Below, piece after piece: positions 1-7,791 of a stretch of DNA of 64,000 bases. Under the pieces are notes generated by a model. That model searched no databases and was not told the DNA's origin. It saw only the letters and a list, made by a program, of their open reading frames with translations. The stretch is from Marinibactrum halimedae (GTDB lineage Bacteria > Pseudomonadota > Gammaproteobacteria > Pseudomonadales > Cellvibrionaceae): the NCBI RefSeq assembly GCF_021234875.1, contig NZ_JAJQVM010000005.1, positions 1 through 64,000 of the forward strand, in the 5' to 3' direction. Position 1 is the stretch's first letter. Every line of letters starts with the position of its first letter. A program made the translations under genes and the position numbers.

Positions 1-1
1 C

Positions 2-100
2 GATTTGTCACGCTATGCGGCCAACGTGCGTCTGGAATATACAAATAGGGAGAAAAAATCATCAAAAGAACGAATTTTTATCCAATATTTTTGTAAATAA
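2..100 (+). CDS. C-terminal tail of an unidentified protein (cut by window edge)
   Basis: One plus-strand frame is open from the first bases to a TAA at 98-100, giving about 32 residues that begin DLSRYAANVRLEY and end in a Lys-rich then aromatic stretch. The amino-acid mix looks like a real protein end rather than random sequence, but it is too short to place in a family. It would converge with the minus-strand gene that ends at 163. An AT-rich gap separates them. It may equally be a chance open stretch. Confidence 0.22.
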   Translation, partial: DLSRYAANVRLEYTNREKKSSKERIFIQYFCK

Positions 101-162
101 ATGCGTAATGATAATTATTTTCGGTAAGTGTTCCGGTAGAAAAAAATTAGAAAATTATCGCG

Positions 163-759
163 CTAAAAAAACGAATTTATAGAGGTTCCCAATAGATAAA
201 AAGTGGTTGGTATACGACCGACTCTTTCACAGTTATTGATTTTCTTGGCAATGGCTTCAGCAATATCAGTAAGGTCATTGCTACTTTTGTATTTTAAACT
301 GGCTATCGCTATGGTGCTACTACGCTCTTTGGGTAATTTTCCATCTTTTACAAATTTAACATCCCATTCTTGTCCATTCCGACTGGCTTTATATAAGCCA
401 GGTTTTTGACGCCGTTGTTGTAATTCCGAATAATTGAAATCCGCTTCTAATTCAGTAATGTGAAAATAGTTATCTTCTTGTTTCTCTACCGTAGCCCTAA
501 CACCGGGAAAGACCATACGGTAAAGCTTATATCCTTCTTTTGAGGTAGAAGTTGAATCGATATACAACGCATTGATGTCAATGCGGCCTTTCGCTAGGGT
601 ATTTAGCCCGTTGACGGCTACGATGGCCCAAGAATGATCTCTGCTGGCTTCTTTTACCAGTGATTCATAAACAGTGCGGTGTGCATCAGACATACGCACG
701 TATTTTCCACCGGGGTGGTTGGCAGAGAGCTTGTTCCCTGCGGTTTTTTTGCGAAACAT
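163..759 (-). CDS. Truncated paralogue of the 423-aa A protein, unknown function
   Basis: This is a 198-aa protein of unknown function. About its first 170 residues align by eye with the N-terminal part of the gene at 1837-3108. Shared features are the MF-x-x-K-x-AG start, a GGK-x-V-x-MSD motif near residue 18, WA-[IV]-VAVNGLN near residue 45 and a DIAEA motif near residue 167. After that motif it changes to an unrelated tail of about 25 residues and stops, so it lacks the middle region and hydrophobic C-terminus of the longer copy. AAGGA lies about 7 bases before the ATG. It follows the 38-codon remnant at 775-891 by 15 bases. It could be a decayed duplicate, or a carrier domain joined to a different short tail, as seen in polymorphic toxin systems. 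No membrane segment or signal peptide is evident. Confidence 0.55.
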   Translation of the reverse strand: MFRKKTAGNKLSANHPGGKYVRMSDAHRTVYESLVKEASRDHSWAIVAVNGLNTLAKGRIDINALYIDSTSTSKEGYKLYRMVFPGVRATVEKQEDNYFHITELEADFNYSELQQRRQKPGLYKASRNGQEWDVKFVKDGKLPKERSSTIAIASLKYKSSNDLTDIAEAIAKKINNCERVGRIPTTFYLLGTSINSFF

Positions 760-774
760 GTTTAGTCCTTTTTA

Positions 775-891
775 TTAAATAATGCAATGGATATCGGCTT
801 TTAAACCCAATACGTATCCAGGCCCTATGGGTGTGACAGGTGCTTTGTGCTCTCTAAAACAAAAAGGAGAGTATTTAATAAGATTTCTCAT
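775..891 (-). pseudogene. 38-codon remnant of the B gene N-terminus
   Basis: This short minus-strand frame encodes 38 residues and was found by comparison with the B gene (964-1833). Its first 25 residues match the start of B almost exactly: MRNLIKYSPFCFRE is identical, then TPIGPG is shared. After that it runs into unrelated sequence and a stop. The nucleotide match covers the start codon and about 75 bases beyond it. It lies between the terminator after B and the truncated A paralogue, so this locus carries the pieces B'-A' in the reverse of the intact order A-B. It is most simply the leftover of a duplicated module. Confidence 0.5.
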
Positions 892-910
892 AATGCCTTT
901 TAAAATTGTC

Positions 911-941
911 CCTAAATAAAAAGCCCAGATTAAACTGGGCT
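911..941 (-). terminator. Intrinsic terminator after the B gene
   Basis: Read on the minus strand, AGCCCAG (941-935) pairs with CTGGGCT (928-922) across a six-base loop and is followed by a TTTTTATTT run. It sits about 20 bases past the stop of the gene at 964-1833, so it should end the A-B transcript before the B'-A' remnants. Confidence 0.75.
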
Positions 942-963
942 GAAGAGCTGCATTGTTTAATGA

Positions 964-1833
964 TTAATTTTGTTCCTCAGAATGCTCTAAGAGATCCGCC
1001 GCCGCGCCCGTTTGTTTTAACCAATCATCTGGGTGCATAGGAAAATTCAGAGGGGCAAACTCTTTAGTTAAACTCATATCTGGGCACTGAGCCTTAACCG
1101 CTTCAAATTGTTTGAGTGATTCTCCTTGGAGCTTGAAATCAATGGAGTTAATGATATCCTCTATTAGTCTCCATATGTCGGTATCATATATCTTTTCATT
1201 TTCTGGTAGTTCGATGTTCTTGAGTCCAAACCTAAACCAAATGCTGCAAATAAAATTATTACTTATTGGGAAAACCAATTCATGAATTAAAGTTGTGTAC
1301 GCAACATTAGGTTCAATGTTAAAGCGTGCACATGGAACGGGGAAATTACTATATGGGGTCCAATTAGTCGGTCCTTTATATAAAGCTCGAGTTTTATCAT
1401 CTTCTTCAGCCTTTCCCCATTTGTCAGCTAAATAATGAGCAAGTGTATGTTCGAATGCCCTTGGGTGAAATAATGAAATATTTTCGTGTAATTTAGTTGG
1501 TTGATAGATATCTAAATTAAAGTGGAGTCTCGCCATTTCGCCTGTAAACCAAGGCCCAAAGAATCCCCATTTTTGATATGCATAATTATGATTGACAAAA
1601 GGTTTATTTGAATTGGATTCAATATATGGTTGTCCATTTTTCTCAGGGCCGACAGTGCATAATCTACTATATGATGAATGTTTTGCATAATGTAGAGGCA
1701 GCTTTATTTGGCATTTGTTTTCTCCTAGATTAAATGTTCTGTTAAAGGAAAATTCCATTCCTGGGCCGATAGGGGTAATTGGAGAGGTTTGCTCTCTAAA
1801 ACAAAAAGGAGAATATTTTATTAAATTACGCAT
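964..1833 (-). CDS. B protein of a two-gene accessory module, unknown function
   Basis: This is a 289-aa protein that I do not recognise. No signal peptide or convincing membrane segment is visible. The sequence is rich in aromatic residues (several W, F, Y and H), with blocks such as YQKWGFFGPWFTGE near residue 87 and an acidic, Gln-rich end, so it is probably a cytoplasmic globular protein. Its ATG follows the stop of the A gene by only three bases, so the two are almost certainly co-translated, and an intrinsic terminator follows. Only its first 25 or so residues recur in the remnant at 775-891. By position it could be the partner, chaperone or immunity protein of the membrane-active-looking A protein, but that is inference from layout alone. 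Base composition is more AT-rich than the core genes to the right, consistent with acquisition. Confidence 0.6.
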   Translation of the reverse strand: MRNLIKYSPFCFREQTSPITPIGPGMEFSFNRTFNLGENKCQIKLPLHYAKHSSYSRLCTVGPEKNGQPYIESNSNKPFVNHNYAYQKWGFFGPWFTGEMARLHFNLDIYQPTKLHENISLFHPRAFEHTLAHYLADKWGKAEEDDKTRALYKGPTNWTPYSNFPVPCARFNIEPNVAYTTLIHELVFPISNNFICSIWFRFGLKNIELPENEKIYDTDIWRLIEDIINSIDFKLQGESLKQFEAVKAQCPDMSLTKEFAPLNFPMHPDDWLKQTGAAADLLEHSEEQN

Positions 1834-1836
1834 AGC

Positions 1837-3108
1837 TTATTTTTTATTTCCAATATGTTTTTTGTGAAAACCTGGAGAAATAAATTGAACAAGAGAGTCA
1901 GCTGTTTTTAATGCTTTCTCCTGAGCTACTATAACAGGAACTGCTATTGCTAAAAAAGTTCCCACTGCGGGAGCAATAGCGGTAACGGTAGCGCCAGCCA
2001 TAGCACCTACAGTGGCGATAGTAGTTCCTCCTACTAAGAGAGACGCTGCGCCATAACCGGTTTTGTACAGCGTATAACGATCCATCCATGCCTTTAGTTT
2101 GCTATAGCTATGCCCATTCTTTCTTTCTTCTAATCTCCTATTAATGGATTTAAGTTCATCCATATTTCCTACATAGCTTAAAACATGTGCCTTTTTATAT
2201 TTTCGATCGACATCCATTTTTATTCTGAAAGCTTGCTCGACGCCTACGTCTGGATTGCTATAAGGCCAAACCATAAAGAAACTCTGACTGGCATTACCAG
2301 AATCTTTTCCCAACTTAAATCCTGTATCTGCCAAAGCTTTCATAGCTTGTGTGAGAACGATGGATCCATGTCTTTCAGAGCACCAAGTTACGCTCGGAAT
2401 TTTTCTAGAATTATACATGGTTTTTGCGAGGGCCATGCTTGACTCAATTGTATCAGTTATGTTGAGAGGGTGACGAGCTTCTTTTAAGCTTATATTTCCT
2501 CGCAAAGTTTTTCCTTGACGAGGAGTAAGATGGATATCAAAGCCATCTCGTTTTAATTGGTCGCCAGTAGTGCCTGGCATTTCAGATACCTGATCGTATA
2601 CTGCTTCTGCAATATCATTCAATTCCATTGAATTAGAATAATCAGTATCTGCAATAGCAACGAGTCTTCCTTTTTCGTTTGTAACCTCTCCACTTTTCTT
2701 TGATCGGACAATCCATTGCCTGCCATCCCAATAAGCTTCGTGTATCCCAGGCTTTTTATTTTGTGCGTGTAATTCATCATAATCTAGACTTGCCGTCAAA
2801 GCGGTAATATAAAAAGTATCATCTGGTCTTTTTTCGGTAGTAGCTGTTATTCCTGGTAGTATCATTTCATATTCTTCATGACCTCCATTTTGATAGGTGG
2901 CTTTAGAAACGAAAAGATTGTTCTTATCGATAGTCCCAGTGGTTAAGGAATTAAGGCCATTCACAGCAACAACGGCCCAATAGTTGTTTTGACGGGCTTT
3001 GATAACTAGTGCTTCGTATATGCCGCGATACTCATCGCTCATGTAAACGTGCTTACCGCCATGGTGGCCTGCGACAAGCTTTTTTCCAGCAGATTTTTGG
3101 CTAAACAT
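1837..3108 (-). CDS. A protein of a two-gene accessory module, hydrophobic C-terminus
   Basis: This is a 423-aa protein of unknown function. Residues 1-170 form the region shared with the truncated paralogue at 163-759 (GGKHVYMSD, WAVVAVNGLN, NDIAEAV). Residues 190-340 form a second unassigned region containing VTWCSERHGS. Residues about 350-400 are a strongly hydrophobic, Gly/Ala-rich stretch long enough for two membrane helices with a short turn, followed by a basic tail ending HKKHIGNKK. No signal peptide is present. AAGGAT precedes the ATG by a normal spacing. The layout of conserved N-terminus plus membrane-inserting C-terminus, next to a small soluble protein, resembles pore-forming effectors with cognate partners. 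I see no MIX, PAAR, VgrG or Rhs signature, so this remains a hypothesis. Confidence 0.6.
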   Translation of the reverse strand: MFSQKSAGKKLVAGHHGGKHVYMSDEYRGIYEALVIKARQNNYWAVVAVNGLNSLTTGTIDKNNLFVSKATYQNGGHEEYEMILPGITATTEKRPDDTFYITALTASLDYDELHAQNKKPGIHEAYWDGRQWIVRSKKSGEVTNEKGRLVAIADTDYSNSMELNDIAEAVYDQVSEMPGTTGDQLKRDGFDIHLTPRQGKTLRGNISLKEARHPLNITDTIESSMALAKTMYNSRKIPSVTWCSERHGSIVLTQAMKALADTGFKLGKDSGNASQSFFMVWPYSNPDVGVEQAFRIKMDVDRKYKKAHVLSYVGNMDELKSINRRLEERKNGHSYSKLKAWMDRYTLYKTGYGAASLLVGGTTIATVGAMAGATVTAIAPAVGTFLAIAVPVIVAQEKALKTADSLVQFISPGFHKKHIGNKK

Positions 3109-3414
3109 TAGTTCATCCTTTTACATTTCATTTTACGGACTGTTAAAGACTCACACGAAGTGAGTGGCGTCATTTCCCAAGACGAAGAGTGAATTATTAG
3201 AATGCTGTAAATTCACCACTGAAATAAGGTGGCAGAGACAGGGTAAATTACCGGAAAGATCGTTCAAAAAACAGGCTCTTTTAGGGCAGTTTTGCTATAG
3301 ATAAACCAAAATCGAGAACGGTTCTCATTGTTTTATGTTTGTCGCGTAGAGAGACGGTTATTTAAGACGCCATTGAGAATAAGGCGATAGAAAGGCTGTG
3401 ACTGCGAGGGAGGA
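3109..3414 (-). promoter_or_regulatory. Upstream region of the A-B module with a GAGAAC/GTTCTC palindrome
   Basis: This non-coding stretch of about 300 bases lies between the A gene start and the end of the HDOD gene. It must hold the A-B promoter. At 3314-3326 there is a perfect 13-base palindrome, GAGAAC-G-GTTCTC, about 205 bases upstream of the A start codon. No other gene-like frame is convincing. The palindrome is short enough to be chance. Confidence 0.3.
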
Positions 3415-4824
3415 TTACTCCCCTCCCCCCAGTGATTTAGCGATGTTTTCCAGCTCTTCGGCTGAATTCATAATGTTTTCCATGGTTTCGATAAGTTTGT
3501 TTTCGTCCAATTGTAAGGCTGCCAACAATTCCCGGTCGATAGGTTCGGCTGGCATATTGCCGATGCTGCGTTGGCTTAAGAGCGTTTGTGTTAAGCACAT
3601 CAAATTGGCATAAACGCTGTGCTCACCTCGGTAGGCTGGGTTATTTTGATGGCGTAATGCTACCACCACTTCTTCAGGCATATTCCACACTTCCATCAGC
3701 CATGAGGCTAATTCAGCACGGGTAACACCTAAATGATGTTTTTCGATGATTTGCTGATTGACATGGGGATTGGATTCCCAGGCATTCACCAACTGGTGGT
3801 AATGAGGTGGAAAGATTTCAGCAATAATGAGATAGCCAAAGTTGTGGAGCAGACCAGACAGATAGGCCAGCCCAAAGCCGGGGCGACTTTGGCGAGGCAT
3901 GGCGGTGACCAAGCCTTCCATCGTGGCGGCAGCGTAAACGGCAGATTTCCAATAAGGGGGTGAGCCATAGGGGCCGGTGCGAGGAATGGTTAGGGTTTTA
4001 CTTAACGCAATTCCCAGGGCCAAGTTAAGCACCATGTCAAAACCCAATACCCGCACGATGGCATCATGGATGGAGCGAATTTTACCGGGGGCAGAGTAAT
4101 AGGGGCTGGACGCCCAACTTACCACTTGTGCCGCCAAGCTTGGGTCTGTTTCGACGATGGCGGAAAGGTCGCTGATGTCGGCGTTGGGGTCTACCCGCAA
4201 TTTGATTATCTTTTGAGCCGTTTCTGGCAATGGTGGCAGCTCTAGAGTGTCTTCCAAGCGTCGTTTGATGCGCAGTTGCGTAAAATTGGTGACGGCTTGA
4301 AAAATGTTTTTTTCGGAATCGTCTTTATTGGGCGTGGTTTCCAGCGCCTCAATGGGGCTGGCAATGTCGAGTGTTTGGGCGTTATCACTGAGCATCGATT
4401 GCAATGCATCGGCTTCGACTTTCAGTAGATGAGGCGATTTTCCCGTATCCATCAAGATGGCATCGGCCTTGGTTAGGCGGGTGTCGATGATGGTTTCTAA
4501 ACCACTGATATTGGGAATGGCGGGAATACCATCCAGTTTTTTGGATGTGAGAAACCGTTCAACTTCGGCGGGTTTAACGGCTTGCAGTTGTCTTCCGGTT
4601 AATTGCATCAATCGTTGTACGTCTAACAGACAGTTGCCCGGTAAGACCACCTGCAATTTATTGCCATCCTGATCCTGTAACAGCACGGCTCGGGCAACGC
4701 CATCTTGGCGCATGTAATGATCCCTGAAGTTAGGGTCTTCGGCTTGTTCTTTGGAAAGTTTGGTCACGGTAAATGCTACTTCTCTCGATTCCAGGTGCTT
4801 TCTGATGTTGCTAGGAAAGTGCAC
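3415..4824 (-). CDS. YbaK-like aminoacyl-tRNA deacylase / HDOD domain fusion protein
   Basis: This 469-aa protein joins two domains. Residues about 10-150 resemble the YbaK/ProX aminoacyl-tRNA deacylase fold (VARAVLLQD, VVLPGNCLLDVQRL). Residues about 195-400 are an HDOD domain, with LPPLPETAQKII, ETDPSLAAQVVSWASS, IHDAIVRVLGFD and the degenerate His site LLHNFGYL. HDOD proteins are non-catalytic relatives of HD phosphohydrolases that act in signalling. The same fusion is known in pseudomonads and relatives, where its biochemical role is not settled. The C-terminus ends in an acidic helix and LGGGE. It is a single-gene unit with its own upstream region. The stretch to its left belongs to the accessory A-B module and the stretch to its right holds the recG fragment, so it may mark the old chromosomal junction. 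Confidence 0.85.
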   Translation of the reverse strand: MHFPSNIRKHLESREVAFTVTKLSKEQAEDPNFRDHYMRQDGVARAVLLQDQDGNKLQVVLPGNCLLDVQRLMQLTGRQLQAVKPAEVERFLTSKKLDGIPAIPNISGLETIIDTRLTKADAILMDTGKSPHLLKVEADALQSMLSDNAQTLDIASPIEALETTPNKDDSEKNIFQAVTNFTQLRIKRRLEDTLELPPLPETAQKIIKLRVDPNADISDLSAIVETDPSLAAQVVSWASSPYYSAPGKIRSIHDAIVRVLGFDMVLNLALGIALSKTLTIPRTGPYGSPPYWKSAVYAAATMEGLVTAMPRQSRPGFGLAYLSGLLHNFGYLIIAEIFPPHYHQLVNAWESNPHVNQQIIEKHHLGVTRAELASWLMEVWNMPEEVVVALRHQNNPAYRGEHSVYANLMCLTQTLLSQRSIGNMPAEPIDRELLAALQLDENKLIETMENIMNSAEELENIAKSLGGGE

Positions 4825-5091
4825 GTATAGGCCCTCAAAAGCGTTAAGGCGTTACAACCTCGCTTCATTGTAGTGTAGACGACATGTAAGACTAATTGTA
4901 AAGGGATGCCGTTTTGTCATGAAAAGTTGAAAGTGTGCTCAATTAATGATCATTTCAGACGGCAGCGAATGAATTATGACCTCAGAAAGGTATGAGTGTC
5001 ATTTAAACCTTGTTGTTATAAGTTTTTATTTCAGTGTTGCCTGTTATCCGATGAAAACAGTATCAAATCAAATAATTTTCTTATTGATAAA

Positions 5092-5503
5092 GGTTAAACA
5101 TGCCAAATTCTTGGCTGCGACCAAACCAACGCTCGATGATGTAGAAACCATCGTTGCTGGTTCTAAGCACTTTGAGACGCTCTTTGCCGGTTTTGGAGAG
5201 CGGTGGGCTGTAGAGCAATACGCAATGACTCTCGATACTGCCTCTCCCTACTCGGCCCCGCCATTGGTGAAGTTGGGCGAGTCCCAATCGCTCTGGGTTG
5301 TCGATAATCATCAAGCTGGCGTTGTGGGTACATTCACCCCCACTTCAATCACCGTAGTGGCCACTAGAACATGGGTTTCACCGGCGGCAAATCGTTGCAT
5401 TACTTCGTCTTTTTCTTGCGGGCTCATCCGCCCGTGAACGAGCCCAACTTGTAGGCCGATCAGTTGTGAGCACAGTTGCTCCCAGGTGCGCTCAGCGGCT
5501 TCG
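5092..5503 (-). pseudogene. recG: Displaced, decayed duplicate of the recG 3' end
   Basis: Bases 5092-5503 repeat, in the same orientation, the sequence from the recG stop codon (7790) to 8371. The inner 365 bases differ from intact recG by about nine substitutions and a two-base insertion (GTTGTGGGTACA against GTTGGGTACA), which breaks the frame. The terminal 47 bases, over the stop-codon end, differ more, at roughly one base in six. About 170 bases of recG are missing between these parts, with the junction in a shared GATG. The copy therefore encodes helicase-end pieces such as GLAQLHQ and LKVLRTSNDGFYI joined directly to an IERW-x-GRSQEF end. It cannot make a working protein. Its left edge coincides with the recG stop codon. 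Confidence 0.9.
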
Positions 5504-5734
5504 CGAGTTATTCAAATAATTGAACTGTTCAAGCCACCGCCACAGACGGATGATGACTGTAAAAACTTGAGCTTGGACCTATGAAAACTATGGGACAGTA
5601 GTGGTGTTATATACTTTTTATTTTTAATTGTTGATAATCCAGACAAGTGGTATTTATCTGTCTGAGTACAGTTAAAATTTTTAATGATTACATATTTATT
5701 ACTATTAAATAGTGGTGTGTGGAGATTGGTGTGA
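5504..5734. other. Non-coding junction between recG fragment and toxin-tip reading frame
   Basis: These 231 AT-rich bases show no convincing reading frame on either strand. They begin exactly where recG similarity ends and finish at the in-frame TGA (5732-5734) ahead of the toxin-tip frame. No clear promoter, ribosome-binding site, terminal inverted repeat or transposase remnant was found. Confidence 0.4.
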
Positions 5735-7210
5735 CGAAAAAATTATGAGATCGTTACAGGTGATTTAAATTCAGACGGACTTGTTGATATTTATATTAGA
5801 GAAAATCCACAAATTATTCTCCTGCATGGAGATGTTTCAATTCCAATTGTTCTTCCTGCAAATATAACTGAATTTGTACTACAGCAGAACTCGAACGATG
5901 GATATGATTTAGTTTCAGGTTTTGATTCTCTTCAGAGGCAAAAAATAAGCGAATGGAAAGCTGATTCACGGATTACTTATCTTCTAAGTGATCTAAATTT
6001 TGATGGTTACAATGATATTGTTATTAAAGGAATTGGTGAAGCAGGTATCGGTTCATATGATCAGATTATATTTACAGATTCGTTAAGTAATCAGTTACCA
6101 AAACATATCCGTTCAATAGATGAAGATTATCGTTCATTTATTGAAGATACTTATCGTTGGATTGAAAACCAATCTTATTTTAATAATGCTTCACTCGAAA
6201 ACGGATGGTATAGCATTGAGGAAGGAGAAGCTAGTTTGGCTTGGTGGAGTGCTTCATATCTGAGGTTTTGGGGTTTTAGCTTAACGAGTAATGGACAAAC
6301 TCTAGTTCAGCGTGATGAAGATCCTTTCGATCAGTCTATACAGCTAAATGCCTGTATTTGGGTTGATTGTTTCTTTGATGTGAATGAAGGCGTTTGGAGA
6401 ATGTTGGTTAGCGTTCAAGAACTTACTTTAATCTATGATGATTTTTATCAGAATTTTAACCATAGTGCATTAGCTTTTGGATTTGAACAAAAAAATGGAT
6501 TAGAGAATTTGATTGACATTATTAATGCGAAAATGGAAGTCGAAATCGGTGGAGCTGAAATTACCTTAGTTGGACATGAAGATGACTTTGATTTAACTGA
6601 AGTTTTTTGGCAAGACTTGTTAATGAGAATTGTATTGCACGATAATTTTTGTGCAATTTCCAATAATAATGCTTGTACTACGGTTGAAGATGTAACGAGA
6701 GTAGATATGATTGTGGAGAGAAAAATAGAAGGAAATTATTTTTCCGGAACTTGTAAATCCAATATTGATTATACTAGCGGTGAGTATGAGTTGAGCGGAT
6801 CAAATGGAGTATTGTTGACGGGTTATACCCTTGAGCGTGGGGGTCCCGATTCAGATACTCCAGCATTTAATTCCGATGTTTGCACTAATACTCCAAAACG
6901 CATCCCTGCCGGAAGCTACAATTTTACTGTGGGAAGTACAAGACGATATACAAATATTCCTATTATTGATAGTTCCAGTTTTGGTAGAACAGGCATATTA
7001 GTTCATAACTCTGCAGGTGCATATGGTACTATTGGCTGCATATTAGTAGGCAAAACATCAAGCGCTTCAGGTGTTTTTGCAGGCAATGCAAGTCAGTCAT
7101 CTCTTCAAGCTTTAAACGAAATTAGTCAGGCATTAACTTATTCTACAAGTGGAGCTGATAAATTTTTATTTAAATATGGAGTGCTAACAGTTGAAAATAA
7201 TATCAACTAA
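5735..7210 (+). CDS. Start-less C-terminal part of an exoprotein: FG-GAP-like repeats plus DUF5675-like domain
   Basis: The frame is open for 491 codons after a TGA at 5732-5734 but has no ATG or GTG near its beginning. The first usual start is TTG at 6236, which would discard clearly protein-like sequence. The first part has two calcium-loop style FG-GAP/VCBS units, GDLNSDGLVDIYIR and SDLNFDGYNDIVIKG. A middle region of about 250 residues is unassigned. The last 130 residues fit the DUF5675 pattern: YTLERGG, then IPAGSYNF, then GILVHNSAGAYGTIGCILVG, with His and Cys spaced as in L,D-transpeptidase-like folds. The layout suggests the displaced tip of a much larger Rhs- or VCBS-type toxin. The next gene overlaps its end by 20 bases and encodes an exported protein, as expected for an immunity partner to a wall-targeting toxin. 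It could also be a silent cassette or a pseudogene. Confidence 0.6.
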   Translation, partial: RKNYEIVTGDLNSDGLVDIYIRENPQIILLHGDVSIPIVLPANITEFVLQQNSNDGYDLVSGFDSLQRQKISEWKADSRITYLLSDLNFDGYNDIVIKGIGEAGIGSYDQIIFTDSLSNQLPKHIRSIDEDYRSFIEDTYRWIENQSYFNNASLENGWYSIEEGEASLAWWSASYLRFWGFSLTSNGQTLVQRDEDPFDQSIQLNACIWVDCFFDVNEGVWRMLVSVQELTLIYDDFYQNFNHSALAFGFEQKNGLENLIDIINAKMEVEIGGAEITLVGHEDDFDLTEVFWQDLLMRIVLHDNFCAISNNNACTTVEDVTRVDMIVERKIEGNYFSGTCKSNIDYTSGEYELSGSNGVLLTGYTLERGGPDSDTPAFNSDVCTNTPKRIPAGSYNFTVGSTRRYTNIPIIDSSSFGRTGILVHNSAGAYGTIGCILVGKTSSASGVFAGNASQSSLQALNEISQALTYSTSGADKFLFKYGVLTVENNIN

Positions 7211-7781
7211 AGCGTTAAAATATACCCTAGGTTTTTTGGCTGGTCTGCTGTCCTTTTCTTTGTTTGCGGACCCGCCACCTAGTTCATATATAGGGTTTGA
7301 GTTAACCGTTACCACACAGGATCAAGTCTTTGCTGAGTTATCCGCAACGAAGGAGACACGTCTTCTCACGGACCCAAAAATGAGAGGATATTGTTACCTC
7401 TCGAATAATGGTGTTTATGCGGCATTTGGGTTTAACCCCAACAGGGAAATTGAAACTATTGAGATTTCCGAGGAGATTTTGGGCGCAAGCTGTAAATTGA
7501 TTGATAAACCTCTTGCGGCGTGTCTCGGAGAGCTTTGTTTGGGGCAAAATCGGAAAGACGTTCAGGCAAAAGTGAAGGAGCGCATAACCCGCATTGACGA
7601 CCCTGCAAATAGCACTTTGGAAGCGATTTTCTATCAATACTCTATGCCATTGAGTGAGGAGCAGCAGCGAAGATTCAACGACGAATATAGCGAAGCTTAT
7701 GTACTCCACAATATTTGGTTGAAATTTGATCGTGACTCTTTGGTTTATTTAGGGGCGATTAAAAAGCTCGATTTGCCTTGA
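7191..7781 (+). CDS. Exported small protein, candidate immunity protein
   Basis: This is a 196-aa protein with an N-terminal signal peptide: a basic start, a hydrophobic core YTLGFLAGLLSFSLF, and a likely cleavage after FA. The mature part has four cysteines (GYCYL, GASCKL, AACLG, ELCLG) that could form disulfides in the periplasm. No family is recognised. The likely start is TTG at 7191, inside the end of the toxin-tip frame, so the 20-base overlap implies translational coupling. Gene size, export and coupling to a DUF5675-type domain fit an immunity protein protecting the periplasm. It converges with recG, whose stop codon lies only 10 bases away. Confidence 0.65.
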   Translation: MKIISTKALKYTLGFLAGLLSFSLFADPPPSSYIGFELTVTTQDQVFAELSATKETRLLTDPKMRGYCYLSNNGVYAAFGFNPNREIETIEISEEILGASCKLIDKPLAACLGELCLGQNRKDVQAKVKERITRIDDPANSTLEAIFYQYSMPLSEEQQRRFNDEYSEAYVLHNIWLKFDRDSLVYLGAIKKLDLP

Positions 7782-7791
7782 GATTCGCCGG

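Noticed and set aside
104-122. Fur-box-like sequence (15 of 19 matches to GATAATGATAATCATTATC)
   Set aside because: It lies between two gene ends rather than in a promoter, in very AT-rich DNA where such matches arise easily.
4976-5437. Plus-strand frame of 153 codons over the recG fragment
   Set aside because: It is the antisense of the duplicated recG end; the same antisense frame exists over intact recG at 7939-8235. No independent protein features.
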